Shown here in pieces: positions 1 to 10,261 of a stretch of 64,000 nucleotides of DNA (positions within the stretch are counted from its first letter, which is position 1; each line of letters starts with the position of its first letter). This DNA is from Perilla frutescens (lineage: Eukaryota; Streptophyta; Magnoliopsida; Lamiales; Lamiaceae): contig BRKX01000004.1 in assembly GCA_026008535.1 (NCBI GenBank), positions 27,780,501 to 27,844,500 on the forward strand. The letters are read 5' to 3'. The notes beneath the pieces were generated by a model. That model was not told where the DNA came from. It ran no database searches and was given only the letters and a program-made list of their open reading frames with translations. Made by a program: the position numbers and the translations under genes.

Positions 1-773
1 GTTTGTCTTTAGTTTTTTTAACTTGTAAGAACAGTGCTACTAATGATGTTTCTTTGCCTAGTGATGTGCAGCCCCTTATGAAGGAGTTCGAAGACGTCTT
101 TCTGGAAGAGATTCCAAGTGGATTACCTCCAGTTCATGGGATCAAGCACCAGATTGATTTCGTGCCTAGAGCCGTCTTACCGAATCGCCCTGCTTACCGC
201 ACGTCCCCTGAAGAAAGAAAGGAGATAGATCGACAAGTTAAAGAGTTGTTGGAGAATAAGCAAATCAGAGAGTCGATGAGCCCATGCGCAGTTCCAGTGA
301 TTCTAGTGCCCAAGAAGAACAACGAATGGAGAATGTGCATGGATTGCAGAGCCATCAACAAGATCACAGTTAAGTATCATTTTCCAATTCCCAGACTTGA
401 TGATATGCTAGATGAATTAAGTTGATCAAAAGTCTTTTCTAAAATTGATTTAAGGTCTGGTTATTTTCAAGTTCGCATGCATGAAGGAGATGAATGGAAA
501 ACTGCTTTCAAAACTAAACATGGATTGTATGAATAGTTGGTAATGTCTTTTGGTCTCACAAATGCACCGAGCACATTTATGAGATTGATGAACCATGTTT
601 TACATGATGTTATTGGAAAGTATGTAGTTGTTTACTTTGATGATATCCTGATACAGTCACAGTGCACAGACGCACCTAGATCACCTTAGGTGCGTATTTT
701 GTCTGTTGAGAGATGCTCGTTCGTATGGCAACATGTCTAAGTGTTCTTTTTTGCTTGAATGAAGTAGTGTTCT
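1..773 (+). pseudogene. E1 pol: reverse transcriptase, N-terminal part (broken)
   Basis: This is the start of the Ty3/gypsy reverse transcriptase, which copies element RNA into cDNA inside the virus-like particle. The reading frame is open from the left edge, so gag, protease and the 5' LTR lie outside. Visible landmarks are the pre-RT stretch PSGLPPVHGI, the RT box VPKKNNEWRMCMDCRAINKI, the DLRSGYFQV box and YFDD near 633-644. It is a pseudogene: there are in-frame stops at 423-425 and 534-536. A 2-bp loss just after YFDD shifts the frame compared with the E5 copy at 21980-22010. The gene breaks off at 773, inside the codons for VFLGF, where N1 is inserted, and continues at 3801. Family assignment is certain; lineage within Ty3/gypsy is not determined. 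Confidence 0.93.
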
Positions 774-1400
774 TGATGCGATCCTCCCAGGAGTATCAGG
801 TTACAATGGTAGATTTGGGAGAAATCTCGAACCCTAGCCTCACAATGATGTTGAACCACGAACCAATTGGATCCGCAACCCGTGATTAATTGAAGACACG
901 AACCCTCGATTGATGGTGACGCCACAAACAGCTATGGATGGTCTACGTGATAAGTCGTGAAGATCCCATGGTGTGTGTGTGAGAAAGGGAGAATTCTCCA
1001 GAGAGAAATAACTCGCTTAAAATACAACTTGAATAATGAATAAATAATGTCTCTCAAATAAATCAGAACAAGCCCTTGTATAGGCAGGCAAAATAAAACA
1101 ACCCTAAAAGTCAAATCCTAATCTAAAAAGGAAATAAATAAATAAAAATCGGATAAATCCACAACAGTCCAAATAGGCGCGACTCGGGCCCACTCGCGCT
1201 CTGGGTTGCGCTGTAGCTCGTGCCAGGCCCAGAACAGGACACGTCGCGGGCGCGACCGGCTCGCTCGCGCCACCACTCACGCTGTAACTCGCGCCCATTG
1301 ACGTGACCAGTTCACTCGTGCCAGGTCTCGCGCTGCCACTCACGCTAGCCTCCCCAAACGCTCGAACTCGATCATCAGCACCCCGTCCAGGATCGTATCA
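774..1400 (-). repeat. N1 3' LTR
   Basis: This 627-bp LTR starts with TGATGCGATCC and ends with GGATCGTATCA on the plus strand, the terminal inverted pair shared by the array family at 32693-47689. Its partner is 3185-3800. The stretch 1175-1360 is unusually rich in CG and GCGC within an otherwise AT-rich LTR. Confidence 0.92.
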
Positions 1401-2785
1401 TTCCCTTTCTTTTGAAGAGGATTTGTCCTCAAATCCGTACTTCCTCCCGGATTAAAGACGAACATGATCCGATTATGCACATCTCCCAACACAAGCCGCA
1501 CAAGATAGGTCTCCAAAATCATCCAGCCTGTGTCAAACGGCCACCACTTCAATACCATTGAATGCCCTATCAAAGGATTTAAAAATAAATCTGGTGGCAC
1601 CTCTATATTTGGTGGCACATCTCCGTTAACCAGTAGCTCAAAAACTCTAAAAGAAAGATTTTGATCAATGTTGTTAGAATTTGGAAGATCCTCCATATTT
1701 GCTTGCACGTACTCCACTTGACCCACAACCACTTCCCAACAGCTACCATTTTCCTTTTTAAAATATGGCTGTACTATCAGCTTATTTCCTTCTAATTCCT
1801 TTTGTAACGGCTCGTTAATAACTTGTTCTTGTGCTGCCTCTTCTTCATGCTTCAATGGAGAACTGCAAAGTTGACTACCTTTCAAAGTAGTGTCGTCTAC
1901 AGTGGTCAACTCCAAATTGGAAACTTCTAGAGTAGCCATCTCCAAAATAGATTCATCCACCATGACTGGAACTGACTCATCTGAAATCACTTCAGCCCCA
2001 AAAGGTTCATTAACTGATTCATCTATGGTTGTCTCCCTCATATTCGAATCCTCCTCAACAAGCCCCGCCGGATCAGCAACATCTTTAACCCTCTCATCTC
2101 CTCCATTGCAAATGTTTGAATTATAGGATGCCGTCATTTCTAAACCCGACTCTAGCATGCGTGTGATAACACTCAGATCAAATTCTCGAGTAGAGGATTT
2201 CATCGGTGTAGTATCACTTCAGTTCTTAAGTCGATTCTCCACATTGATTGCATTTTGCACTATGTCTGCCAACTCCGCATAGTGCCGCAAAGCCACTCTC
2301 TCTCTGATCTCCATGCGCAAACCTGCAATAAATCTAGCCATGATATCCTTTGGAGATTCCTTCATGTCAGCTCGACGCATGGCATCCATCAATTCCTTGA
2401 AGTACTCTCCTACTTCCTTACTTCCTTACCTCAGGCTCTCTAGCTTCCTTTCTAGCTGTCAATGGTAGCGATAAGGCACATATCGGCCTCACAACACCAT
2501 CTTCATCTCTCTCTACGTGTCTATCGGTGGACTTCGATAATGTCTATTGTACGTGAATTGATCCCACCAGGTATCAGTATCTTCACAGAATCCACTAGTG
2601 GCTACCTTCACCTTCCTCCGCTCCGGATACTTGTGACAGTCAAACATCAGATCAATCTGCCTTTCCCACTCTAGATATACCTAAGGATCATTTGTACCTT
2701 GGAAGAATAGGACATCTATCTCCCGGTACTCCTCCCATCCCTCTCTGTGGTATTTTCTACCTCCATACCCAGCAGAACTAATCAT
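1340..2785 (-). pseudogene. N1 gag with acidic linker and conserved C-terminal tail module
   Basis: Reading leftward from the ATG at 2785, the N-terminal half resembles a gypsy capsid domain: VYLEWERQIDLMFDCH, then WWDQF, and later a segment on gag processing like DIVQNAINVENRLKN. Several stops interrupt it. A 287-codon frame remains open from 2203 to 1340. It holds an acidic Ser/Thr/Glu-rich linker and then the tail module: PPDLFLNPLIGHSM, PFDTGWMILE, IMFVFNPGG and LRTNPLQ, ending at the polypurine tract and running about 60 bp into the LTR. No protease, RT or integrase is present. Gag role is well supported; the tail module matches no domain I can name, but recurs in N3, N4 and T7. Confidence 0.75.
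1401..1413 (-). promoter_or_regulatory. N1 polypurine tract
   Basis: The minus strand reads AAAAGAAAGGGAA directly against the LTR start TGATACGATCC. This is the position and composition expected for the plus-strand DNA primer of an LTR retrotransposon. Confidence 0.8.
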
Positions 2786-3184
2786 CTTCTCTTTTTTTTA
2801 ATCACCTCCAATATTTCTCAACACACTCCAAACACCTGAATATAGCACTTTCCAGCAAGAAATATAACACCAAAAAAATACCGAAAATTTCCACCGAAAT
2901 ATTCAAAATTTTCGAAATTTCCCAAAAATTTTTGATTTCTCTAAGGACGATATATAAGCTCTCGGGAACCCAGATAACCAAACAAAACGTAACAAAAACG
3001 TAGAAATTTTTCCCAACTTTTTACTTTTTTTTTAATTAGTGACTTTTTTTTTCTTTCTTTTTGCTGATTTCGTCTCTTTTCTCTTTTTTTTAAATGGGCG
3101 AGAAAAGAAATACAGAAAGTAAATCAAAATTAAAATACGAGATAAAATTGGAACCTGATACAAAGCCAAAGCTCTGATACGACT
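2786..3184 (-). other. N1 5' leader with primer-binding site
   Basis: This is a non-coding leader with long T/A runs (2795-3100). At 3171-3182 the minus strand reads TCGTATCAGAGC, one base off the plant initiator tRNA-Met complement TGGTATCAGAGC, two bases from the LTR end. I see no ORF in it. Confidence 0.8.
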
Positions 3185-3800
3185 TGATGCGATCCTCACA
3201 GGAGTATCAGGTTACAATGGGGATTTGGGGGAAATCTCGAACCCTAGCCTCACAATGATGTTGAACCATGAACCAATTGGATCCGCAACCTGCGATCAAT
3301 TGAAGACACGAACTCTCGATTGATGGTGATACCACAAACAACTATGGATGGTCTGCTTGATAAGTCGTGAAGATCCCACGGTGTGTGCGTGAGAAAGGGA
3401 GAATTCTCCAGAGAGAAATAACTCGCTAAAATAAAATTTGTATAATGAATAATGTCTCTCAAATAATTCAGAACAAGCCCTTATATAGGCGGGCAAAATA
3501 AAACAACCCTAAAAGTCAAATCCTAATCTAAAAAGGAAATAAATAAATAAAAATCAGATAAATCTGCAACAGTCCAAATAGGCGTGACTCGGGCCCACTC
3601 ACGCCCCGGGTCGCGCTATAGCTCGCGCCAGGCCCAAAACAGGACACGTTGCGGGCACGACCAGCTCGCTCGCGCCACCACTCGCACTGTAACTCGCGCA
3701 CATTGGCGCGACCGGTTCACTCACGCTAGGTCTCACACTGCCACTCGCGCTAGCCTCTCCGAACACTCGAATTCGATTATCGACACCCCGTCCAGGATCG
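3185..3800 (-). repeat. N1 5' LTR (end clipped)
   Basis: This is the partner of 774-1400. It starts TGATGCGATCC and runs to GGATCG at 3800, where the expected TATCA end is missing and E1 sequence TAGGCTTT follows directly. A TATATAAGG box on the minus strand lies at about 3480-3490. The CG-rich core is at 3580-3760. Confidence 0.9.
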
Positions 3801-4455
3801 TAGGCTTTATTGTTAGTATTAGAGGTATTGAGGTTGATCATTCCAAAATTAAGGTGATTGCGGAATGGCCAACGCCCAAAACCACGTCTGAAGTTCGATC
3901 CTTTTACGGCCTTGCCGGATTTTATCATCTCTTAGTGCATGATTTCTCTAGCATTGCCACGTCTCTTACTGAGCTAAGTAAGAAGGATCGCAAGTTTGAA
4001 TGGGGTAAGAATGGGGTAAGCAACAAGAGCATGCGTTTAATACATTGAAGTCTTTATTGTGTTCTGCTCTTGTTTTATGCTTACTGAATTTTTCCAAAAC
4101 TTTTGAGATCGAGTGTGATACCTCTGGGATAGGTATTGGTGCTGTTTTGATGCAGGAAAAATGACCCGTAGCTTACTTCAGTGAGAAGCTAATCGGCGCC
4201 GCTTTGAGGTATTCGACGTACGATAAGGAGCTCTACGCTTTGAAGCGTGCGTTCGATATATGGCAACACTATCTTTGGCCCAAGGAGTTCGTCATTCACA
4301 CGGATCATGAGAGCTTGAAGCACTTGAAAGGTCACAACAACTTGAACAAGTGATATGCGAGATGGGTCGAGTTCATCGAGTCATTCCCGTACGTCATCAA
4401 GTACAAGAAAGGAGAAGACAACGTCGTCGCAGATGCCCTCTCTCGAAGGTACGGG
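3801..4455 (+). pseudogene. E1 pol: end of reverse transcriptase and RNase H (broken)
   Basis: E1 resumes after N1 with the RT thumb/connection (RGIEVDHSKI, EWPTPKTTSEVRSF) and LTELSKKDRKFEWG. It then enters RNase H, which removes the RNA strand of the RNA-DNA hybrid: EIECDTSGIG with the first catalytic Asp, YSTYDKELYALK, HTDHESLKHL and finally DNVVADALSR. A frameshift lies between about 3990 and 4080, where a short repeated GAATGGGGTAAG occurs. In-frame stops are at 4162-4164 and 4351-4353. Together with 1-773 and 4456-5745 it forms one decayed pol. Confidence 0.92.
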
Positions 4456-5745
4456 TTGCTTAAGCTAATGCATGCTAAGATGCTTGGATTTGAGTCTATT
4501 AAGCCTTTGTATGAATCGGACCCTTTCTTTTCACTCCTTTATGAGAAGTGTTCGAAATTTATGAAGTCTTTTGATGGATTCTATGTGCATGATGGGTTCT
4601 TGTTTAAAGAGTCTAAGTTATGCATTCCTACTTGTTCTATGTGTGAGCTACTTGTTTTAGAATCGCATGCGGGAGGATTAATGGGACATTTCGGTGTGCA
4701 TAAGACATTATCCTTGTTGCATGAGTATTTGTTTTGGCCGCATATGAAACGTGATGTTGAACGCATGTGTAGTAGATGTATTACTTGTCGTCAAGCCAAA
4801 TACACTTCACACCCTTTTGGACTCTACACGCCATTACCCGCCCCTACAGCCCCTTGGATTGATATTTCGATGGATTTTATCTTGGGTTTGCCTAGGTCTA
4901 GGTCGGGTGAAGATTCAGTCTTTGTTGGTGTTGATCGGTTCTCCGAAATGGCACATTTCATTGCATGTAGGAAAACCGACGATGCTGTTTACATTGCCAA
5001 TTTGTTCTTTGTTCATGTTGTTCGATTGCATGGAATTCCTCGTACTATTGTTAGTGATAGGGATTCTAAGTTTTTAGGACATTTTTGGCCTGTTTTGTGG
5101 GGAAATTTAGGAACTAAGTTGTTGTTTTCTACTGCATATCATCCACAAACCAATGGTCAAACTGAGGTTGTGAATCGTACTTTAGGTACTTTGTTTAGGT
5201 CTTTAATTAAGAATAATGTGAAGTAATGGAAAGAATGTTTACCTTATGTTGAGTTTGTTTACAATCGTGTTATTCATTCTTCTACTAACATGTCTCCATT
5301 TGAGGTTGTTTATGGTTTTAATCCATTAACACCTAGTGATTTGATTCCTTTACCCGTTGAGCATCTAACGAGTGTTAAAGGATTGAAGAGAGCTGATCTT
5401 ATCAAGGAGATGCATGAGAAAGTTTGAGCCCGGATCGAACACAAAGGCTCCAGCGTAGCCGCCGCACGCAACACACGGCGCAAGAGAGTCGTCTTCCAGC
5501 CCGATGATCGTGTTTGGATTCATTTGAGTCCCGGCCGATTTCCCAATCTAAGGAAGTTGAAATTGTCACCTAGAGGAGATAGTCCTTTCACCGTCCTAAG
5601 TCGAGTCAATGACAATGCGTATTGCATTTATTTACCTGGTGAGTATAAGTGTTCTTCTACGTTTAATGTTGCTGATTTATCTCCCTTTGATGTAGATGAA
5701 TTCGATCAAGACGATGGTCCAAATTTGAGGATGAATTCTTTTTAG
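4456..5745 (+). pseudogene. E1 pol: integrase with C-terminal domain (broken)
   Basis: Integrase inserts the cDNA into the chromosome. Numbering from the methionine at 4456, the zinc-binding HHCC motif is His71, His78, Cys108 and Cys111. The catalytic triad is Asp140 (WIDISMDFI), Asp201 (IVSDRDSKF) and Glu237 (HPQTNGQTEVVNRT), all present. The first 257 codons are open. Stops at 5224-5226 and 5425-5427 then break the frame. The C-terminal part follows (GRFPNLRKLKLSPRGDSPF, NDNAYCIYLPG, FNVADLSPF) and ends at 5745 with LRMNSF and a stop, ten bases before the 3' LTR. A chromodomain is not evident in what remains. Integrase identity is certain. Confidence 0.94.
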
Positions 5746-5755
5746 CAGGGGGGAA
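5746..5755 (+). promoter_or_regulatory. E1 polypurine tract
   Basis: CAGGGGGGAA lies between the pol stop codon and the LTR start TGATGAAGCC. This is the normal place for plus-strand priming. Confidence 0.85.
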
Positions 5756-7009
5756 TGATGAAGCCATGAGCAACAACGAAGATCAAGACCTGGAGTTGCA
5801 ATTTTGAGGACCAATCACAAGATCAAGAGCTGAGAAGCTTCAAGCATACTTGCAAGTGTTGATTCGAAGAAAGCTCGAGATTGGAGATGAAGAAGTCGAA
5901 AGAAGCAATTTCAAGATAGTTAACTTATTAACTATTGAAGATTAAGATCACACCATGGAGAATGAAACTTGAAGAGTTGAAGACAAAGAGCTCAAGTGCA
6001 CCTGTGCATGTGCATGTAATGGTCGTACATGTGTGTGCGATTTCTGGGGCAATTTTTCGGCCATATAGTGATTTAATTATGGGGTTGATTTTATCTAGAC
6101 TATAGTATTTATTTTATTTAATTTTGGACTATAGTAGATCAGATTTTATTTAATTAAATAAGTGTAATTTTTGGTCCTTTAGTTGATTAGTCATAGGTTT
6201 GACTAGAATTTTAATTAAGGCAAGTTGCTAACTTAAATAGAATTCTAGTTTAGACAATTTCCTAGTCCAATTGGAGATCAATTTGGACCTCTAATTTTTG
6301 GCCATATAGCTTCATATTTTCGGCCATCTAGTCTTATAAATAGGGGATCATTGTTACATTGATACTTTAGACTTTATTTGAATGATTAAACTTTGCTTTC
6401 AATATTGTCTCAACCTCTTTTAAATCTTTGTGAGTTTTGATTAACAATTCATATTCTTGGAGCTAGCAACTTTAAGTCTTATTCAAGGGTATTGCTTAAT
6501 CCACTTGAGGGATTAACTAGTATTCTCTATCCGAAGATCAACTTGGAGATTTCAACCTTGGATACGTTCGAGATTCAAGGAGGCTATCGGATTGTGATTC
6601 ACATCAACAAATCATCCTCTATCAACACCAATCGACGTCGACCATACTCCATCAACTCACACCTCGTTTCAAGCCACAACAAGCTCGAGTTTCTTCATCG
6701 TTTCATCCATTCCGTAAGTCGTTTAATCCTTAACATATCCTACCTTCTCCAAGCCTTTTTTCACAAGCCATCACACACGATTTTTCCCTATTAATCCCAA
6801 CCCTAAAATCATTCCTTTTCAGCCCATATATCTTTGGTATTGTGTAACATAGTTCGTGTCGTAGTCTACGTATTTTAGTTGTCTAGATTGTCTAATTTCC
6901 GTTGTTTATCGAGTTGGATTGAAGTCCTTTAATTAGTTGACGTGTTTCATTTCCTAAGTCTTCCGCTACATGTTGTTATCATCCTAGACCATTTGTCCCA
7001 GTCGTATCA
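5756..7009 (+). repeat. E1 3' LTR
   Basis: This 1254-bp LTR runs from TGATGAAGCC to GTCGTATCA. It belongs to the same family as the LTR at 16352-17598 (1247 bp). Its first 190 bp still carry codons like FRGPITRSRAKKLQAYLQ in relatives, so in this family the pol frame continued into the LTR. It is followed by ACAAG (7010-7014), which should be repeated left of E1 outside the window. Confidence 0.9.
6335..6344 (+). promoter_or_regulatory. TATA box in E1 LTR
   Basis: TATAAATAGG sits in the middle of the LTR at the same place as in the sister LTRs. It probably marks the U3/R boundary region that starts element transcription. Confidence 0.7.
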
Positions 7010-7238
7010 ACAAGTGTCCAAGGTCAGTTCATCGAGTTTGTCTATACGTACTCAATTCAGCAAGTTAAGCACATATTAATAAAATCGAGTCATTCTTTGT
7101 CTTTAATTCATTTTCTTTGTTTATTTGAGTTATTTGAGTCTTTTATATTGGATTGAATCCTTCCCCGCTGACGTGTTCGATTCTAGAGTCTTCCGCGCAT
7201 TTCTATCCGGTGTCGATCTTTTGTCAAGATCACATCAT
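7010..7238 (+). repeat. E2 5' LTR, 3' end only
   Basis: The sequence continues like the end of the LTR at 22225-23551 (AACAAGTGTCCAAGGTCAG onward) and closes with GATCACATCA before a primer site. The missing front part must lie left of the window, because E1 is inserted here. Confidence 0.85.
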
Positions 7239-7926
7239 AAATTTAGCATTAGAATCACGTCAGCATAGCTAGTCGTGGTTCAATCCGATGTGTCATTTAT
7301 TTTCGTACGTTTCATTTATTTTCATGTCGTGTCTATCGAGTTATAATAGCCAGTGTCCATTGAAAAAAAAACAATTTAGAAAAAAAAAAGTGAAAAAAAT
7401 CTATTCAATTCGTTCCTTTTTATTTGAGTTAAGATTGTTCTTAGACTTGTTTAGTTAGAAGGGGAATCGAATTGCAAAAAAAAAAATTTGTTCTGAAAAA
7501 AAATCCGAAAAAAAAATCAGTTTGTTTTTCGATTTTTGTTCATCTTTCCTACTTGGTTTAGACTTCTCTCATCCATATTAGATATCTTAGATTATTTAGA
7601 TTGTGTCCACACTAGGTGAAACACATCCAAATCTTTCCATCATTATCTAGCTTTATTCTTTCCTTATCTAGTTTCTTTCCATCCCAATCTTTCCAAACCT
7701 TACATATACCCTCCCTACACTTGTAATTTTCATCCCTAACCCTAAGGGGATCGATTCTTGCTACCCTAGTTCACACACACCACTTGTCTATACCCGTACA
7801 CCATTCGAACCATACACCCGTACACCCACACGGTCCCTACACCCGTACACCATACACCATACACCCATGCACCCTGCACCACCAATTTTATTCATCATCT
7901 ATACAACAACCCCCATCACCATTCAG
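7239..7926 (+). other. E2 5' leader: primer site and A-tract array
   Basis: TAAATT then a decayed primer site (TAGCATTAGAATCACG, compare TGGTATCAGAGCCACG elsewhere) follows the LTR. At 7362-7520 lie at least five A-runs of 7-11 bases separated by short unique spacers, as in the leaders at 11165, 17725, 27985 and 59385. A CACCC/TACAC-rich segment occupies 7780-7880. There is no coding signal before 7927. Confidence 0.8.
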
Positions 7927-8705
7927 ATGAATCTAGTCCGAGCCTACTCGAATCGATTCAGAGATGCCGATGGTCTACACCGAAACAAAATAACCATCTC
8001 CGAGTTTGAAAGTCTACACGATCCCAATGCACATCTTGATTGGGAATGGAAAGTAGACAAAATTTTCGAGTGTTATGACTTTTCAGAGCCAAAACAGGTG
8101 CAGCTTTCATCTTTAGAGTTTAAAGACTACGCCGCAACATGGTGGGGATTTCAGCAGAATTGGCACCGCCGAGATCGCCAACCACCTATCGACACATGGC
8201 GTGAGATGAAAGATTTGATGCATGAATGCTTCATTCCATTCCACTACCAATGAGAGCTAGAGAAAAAGCTACAAAAGCTTAGGTAAGGAGATCGAAGTGT
8301 AGATGCCTACTACAACAAAATGATTGAAGCCATGAGACGAGCTGATGTAGAAGAATATCTAGAAGATACAATGGATAGATTTCTAGCTGGTCTACGAAGG
8401 GCAATTCATGAAAAAGTAGCATTATATCACTTCGACAAGTTGGAGGACATGGTGGAATACGCTATTCGGATAGATTAGTGGCTAGAGGAATAGAGACAAG
8501 GTCCAAGGAAGTGATTCAAGTGGAGGCCAGTGAAAATTTACCAACTGAGTTCGTTGCCACCAACGAAGATTCTACTTCCAAGGTACCAATTTTAAACATT
8601 GTTGAAGCATCTATTAATGAGTTGCCATCTCTTTCTATGTATTTAGAAGATGAGATGGTTGAAGAATCTAAGCTAAAGATGGATATGATAGAAACAACCA
8701 ATGTG
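7927..8705 (+). pseudogene. E2 gag (capsid) with start of acidic linker
   Basis: From ATG 7927 the frame gives a gypsy capsid: SEFESLHDPNAHLDWEWKVD, ECYDFSEPKQVQLSSLEFKD, TWWGFQQN, PIDTWREMKDLM and, after a stop at 8251-8253, ELEKKLQKL, DTMDRFLAGLRRAI and DMVEYAIRID. The acidic linker then begins (EASENLPTEFVATNEDST). It is cut off at 8705, where the sequence jumps from GGAGTTAT in gag to the GGAGTTATCTTCAC part of an LTR. This suggests a deletion at microhomology that removed the tail module and the LTR front. It is the closest relative of the N3 gag at 48141. Confidence 0.85.
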
Positions 8706-9103
8706 GAGTTATATTCACTTGGTGGACACTCCGAGTTTGATTCATTCTATCGTCATCATCATCATTCGTCATCTACCATCAGCCACCAACATCCGTGACA
8801 TCTTCATCATCAAGATCCAGCCGAGTCTTCATCATCTACAGCGCATCCATTGTGTTCATCGTTCAAATCTGTAAGTTTATAATATAAGTATCATAAATCT
8901 AGGTATCTTAATAGGTTTTAATATCGAGTCTAAATCCAGCCAAATAATCAAGCCTATATACAGTCCAAGTCTTCCGCTATTTCGAGTCTTATATTGAGTC
9001 CTGGTATTATTTTGAACCCTTACTTAGTCCGTCATGTGTTCCATTCTTGAGTCTGCGTACTTTGATATTCTTTCATGTTCTTGAGCATGACGGAATCACA
9101 TCA
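8706..9103 (+). repeat. E2 3' LTR, front deleted
   Basis: This is the R-U5 part of an LTR, with a CATCAT-rich stretch at 8750-8815, repeated GAGTC words and an end at GGAATCACATCA. No leader or primer site follows, so this is the real right end of E2. CTGGT (9104-9108) should be the right target duplication. Confidence 0.72.
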
Positions 9104-9308
9104 CTGGTAGTTGAAGTTTTAGCACTTCCATTTCCCTTTTTAGCATTGTTATTGATGTTTGAATATTTGGTAGGTGACAATATTAGCATTTATAGTCTTT
9201 TGTTTATGATGAGAAAGACATTATAATAACATAGATTTGTGATCTTTTATAAGTTGGCAGGTATTCAATAATTTTTGCATCCTTTACTAGAAAAGACAAT
9301 CATGGAGG
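9104..9308. other. Short stretch with no recognised repeat
   Basis: These 205 bp sit between the right end of E2 and the minus LTR at 9309 and match none of the repeats in the window by eye. They may be the only original chromosomal DNA visible here. I see no gene in them. Confidence 0.5.
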
Positions 9309-10261
9309 TGATACGACCCGGACAAATCCTAGCCGAATCTAGAGAATGCGTGGAAGACTTTAGGATTCGAAACACATCAGCGGAATGAAGGAATTCAACT
9401 TGACTATCAATAGGACTAAATAAACGAACTAAATTAATTAAATTAAAGACTCGAAGAATTGATAACGAACTAATCTAGACAATTACGACACCTAGATAAT
9501 GACACAAAATATGAAACACAAATACTAAATACCAAGAATGAATTTAGTGAAGGCTAAAGGATGGAAGGGACGTGTGGTTTTGGTGAAGAAGGGTTTGGAG
9601 TAGATAGGATATGTTAGAGAATGATAGCACTTACGATATGAATGATTCTTGAAATTGAACTCGATCGGCTTGCTTGGAAGGCTCATAAACGGTCTTGATG
9701 ACTTGTAGGAGGCGGACGAAGGCGTTGAGACGGTTGTCGTCATGTATGGAAGATTGAGGATAAATATGTTGATGTGAATCACAACCCGATAGTTTCCTTG
9801 GATCTCGAACGTACCACAAGGCCAAAATCTCTAAGTTGATCTTCAATAGCGAGTCCCGTTAATCCCTCAAGTGAACTAAGAGGTACCCTTGAATAAGACT
9901 TAGATTTACTAATTTCTAAGAATGAATGTTTTTTAATCAAAACAACCAAAAAATATAATTTGTTTGAGACACAATTGGATGCAAAGGCAAATAACTTCAA
10001 TAATGTCTAAAGTATCAATGTGACGTGGTTCCCCTATTTATAGGACTTAAGGGGAATGAAATTTTAAGCTTAATGGGCCTAAAAATCTGATCCAAAAAGA
10101 ACTCTAACTAGACTAAGAAGTTACCTAAGCTAGAATTCTATTCAAGGTAGGAAATTACCTTAAATAAAACCTAGTCAACCTTGACTCAATAAAATTCGAA
10201 AATTACATTAATTAAATACTAAAACTGACTCAAAATAATTAAATACTACATTATAAAATAA
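9309..10261 (-). repeat. Minus-oriented LTR, U3 start missing
   Basis: On the minus strand this ends in CCGGGTCGTATCA and carries the TATA box at 10033-10042 and the GATTTGACTAG-type U3 words of the E1/E5 family. It is cut in U3 at about 10261, where a plus-oriented LTR begins. GGAGG (9304-9308) lies before its end. Which element it belonged to is not clear; E9 is one candidate. Confidence 0.75.
10033..10042 (-). promoter_or_regulatory. TATA box in minus LTR
   Basis: The minus strand reads TATAAATAGG at the conserved LTR position. Confidence 0.6.

Larger units (their letters stand above)
774..3800 (-). mobile_element. N1: complete non-autonomous gypsy-type LTR element
   Basis: A 3.03-kb element lies in reverse orientation inside the RT gene of E1. 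It has two LTRs (774-1400 and 3185-3800), an initiator tRNA-Met primer site next to the right LTR, a polypurine tract next to the left LTR and a single gag-plus-tail reading frame. There is no protease, RT or integrase, so it could move only with proteins supplied in trans. E1 sequence is continuous across the insertion point (GTGTTCT then TAGGCTTT), but no target duplication is left. The right LTR lacks its last five bases, so a small deletion probably removed the LTR tip and one duplication copy. Confidence 0.9.

Noticed and set aside
1104..1343. ORF with repeated Ala/Arg/Ser text in the N1 LTR
   Set aside because: It is a reading of the CG-dense LTR segment; the sister LTR gives a different frame and stop pattern.
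3171..3182. Initiator tRNA-Met gene fragment suggested by the TGGTATCAGAGC words
   Set aside because: Only 12-16 bases match, always next to an LTR end; these are primer-binding sites.
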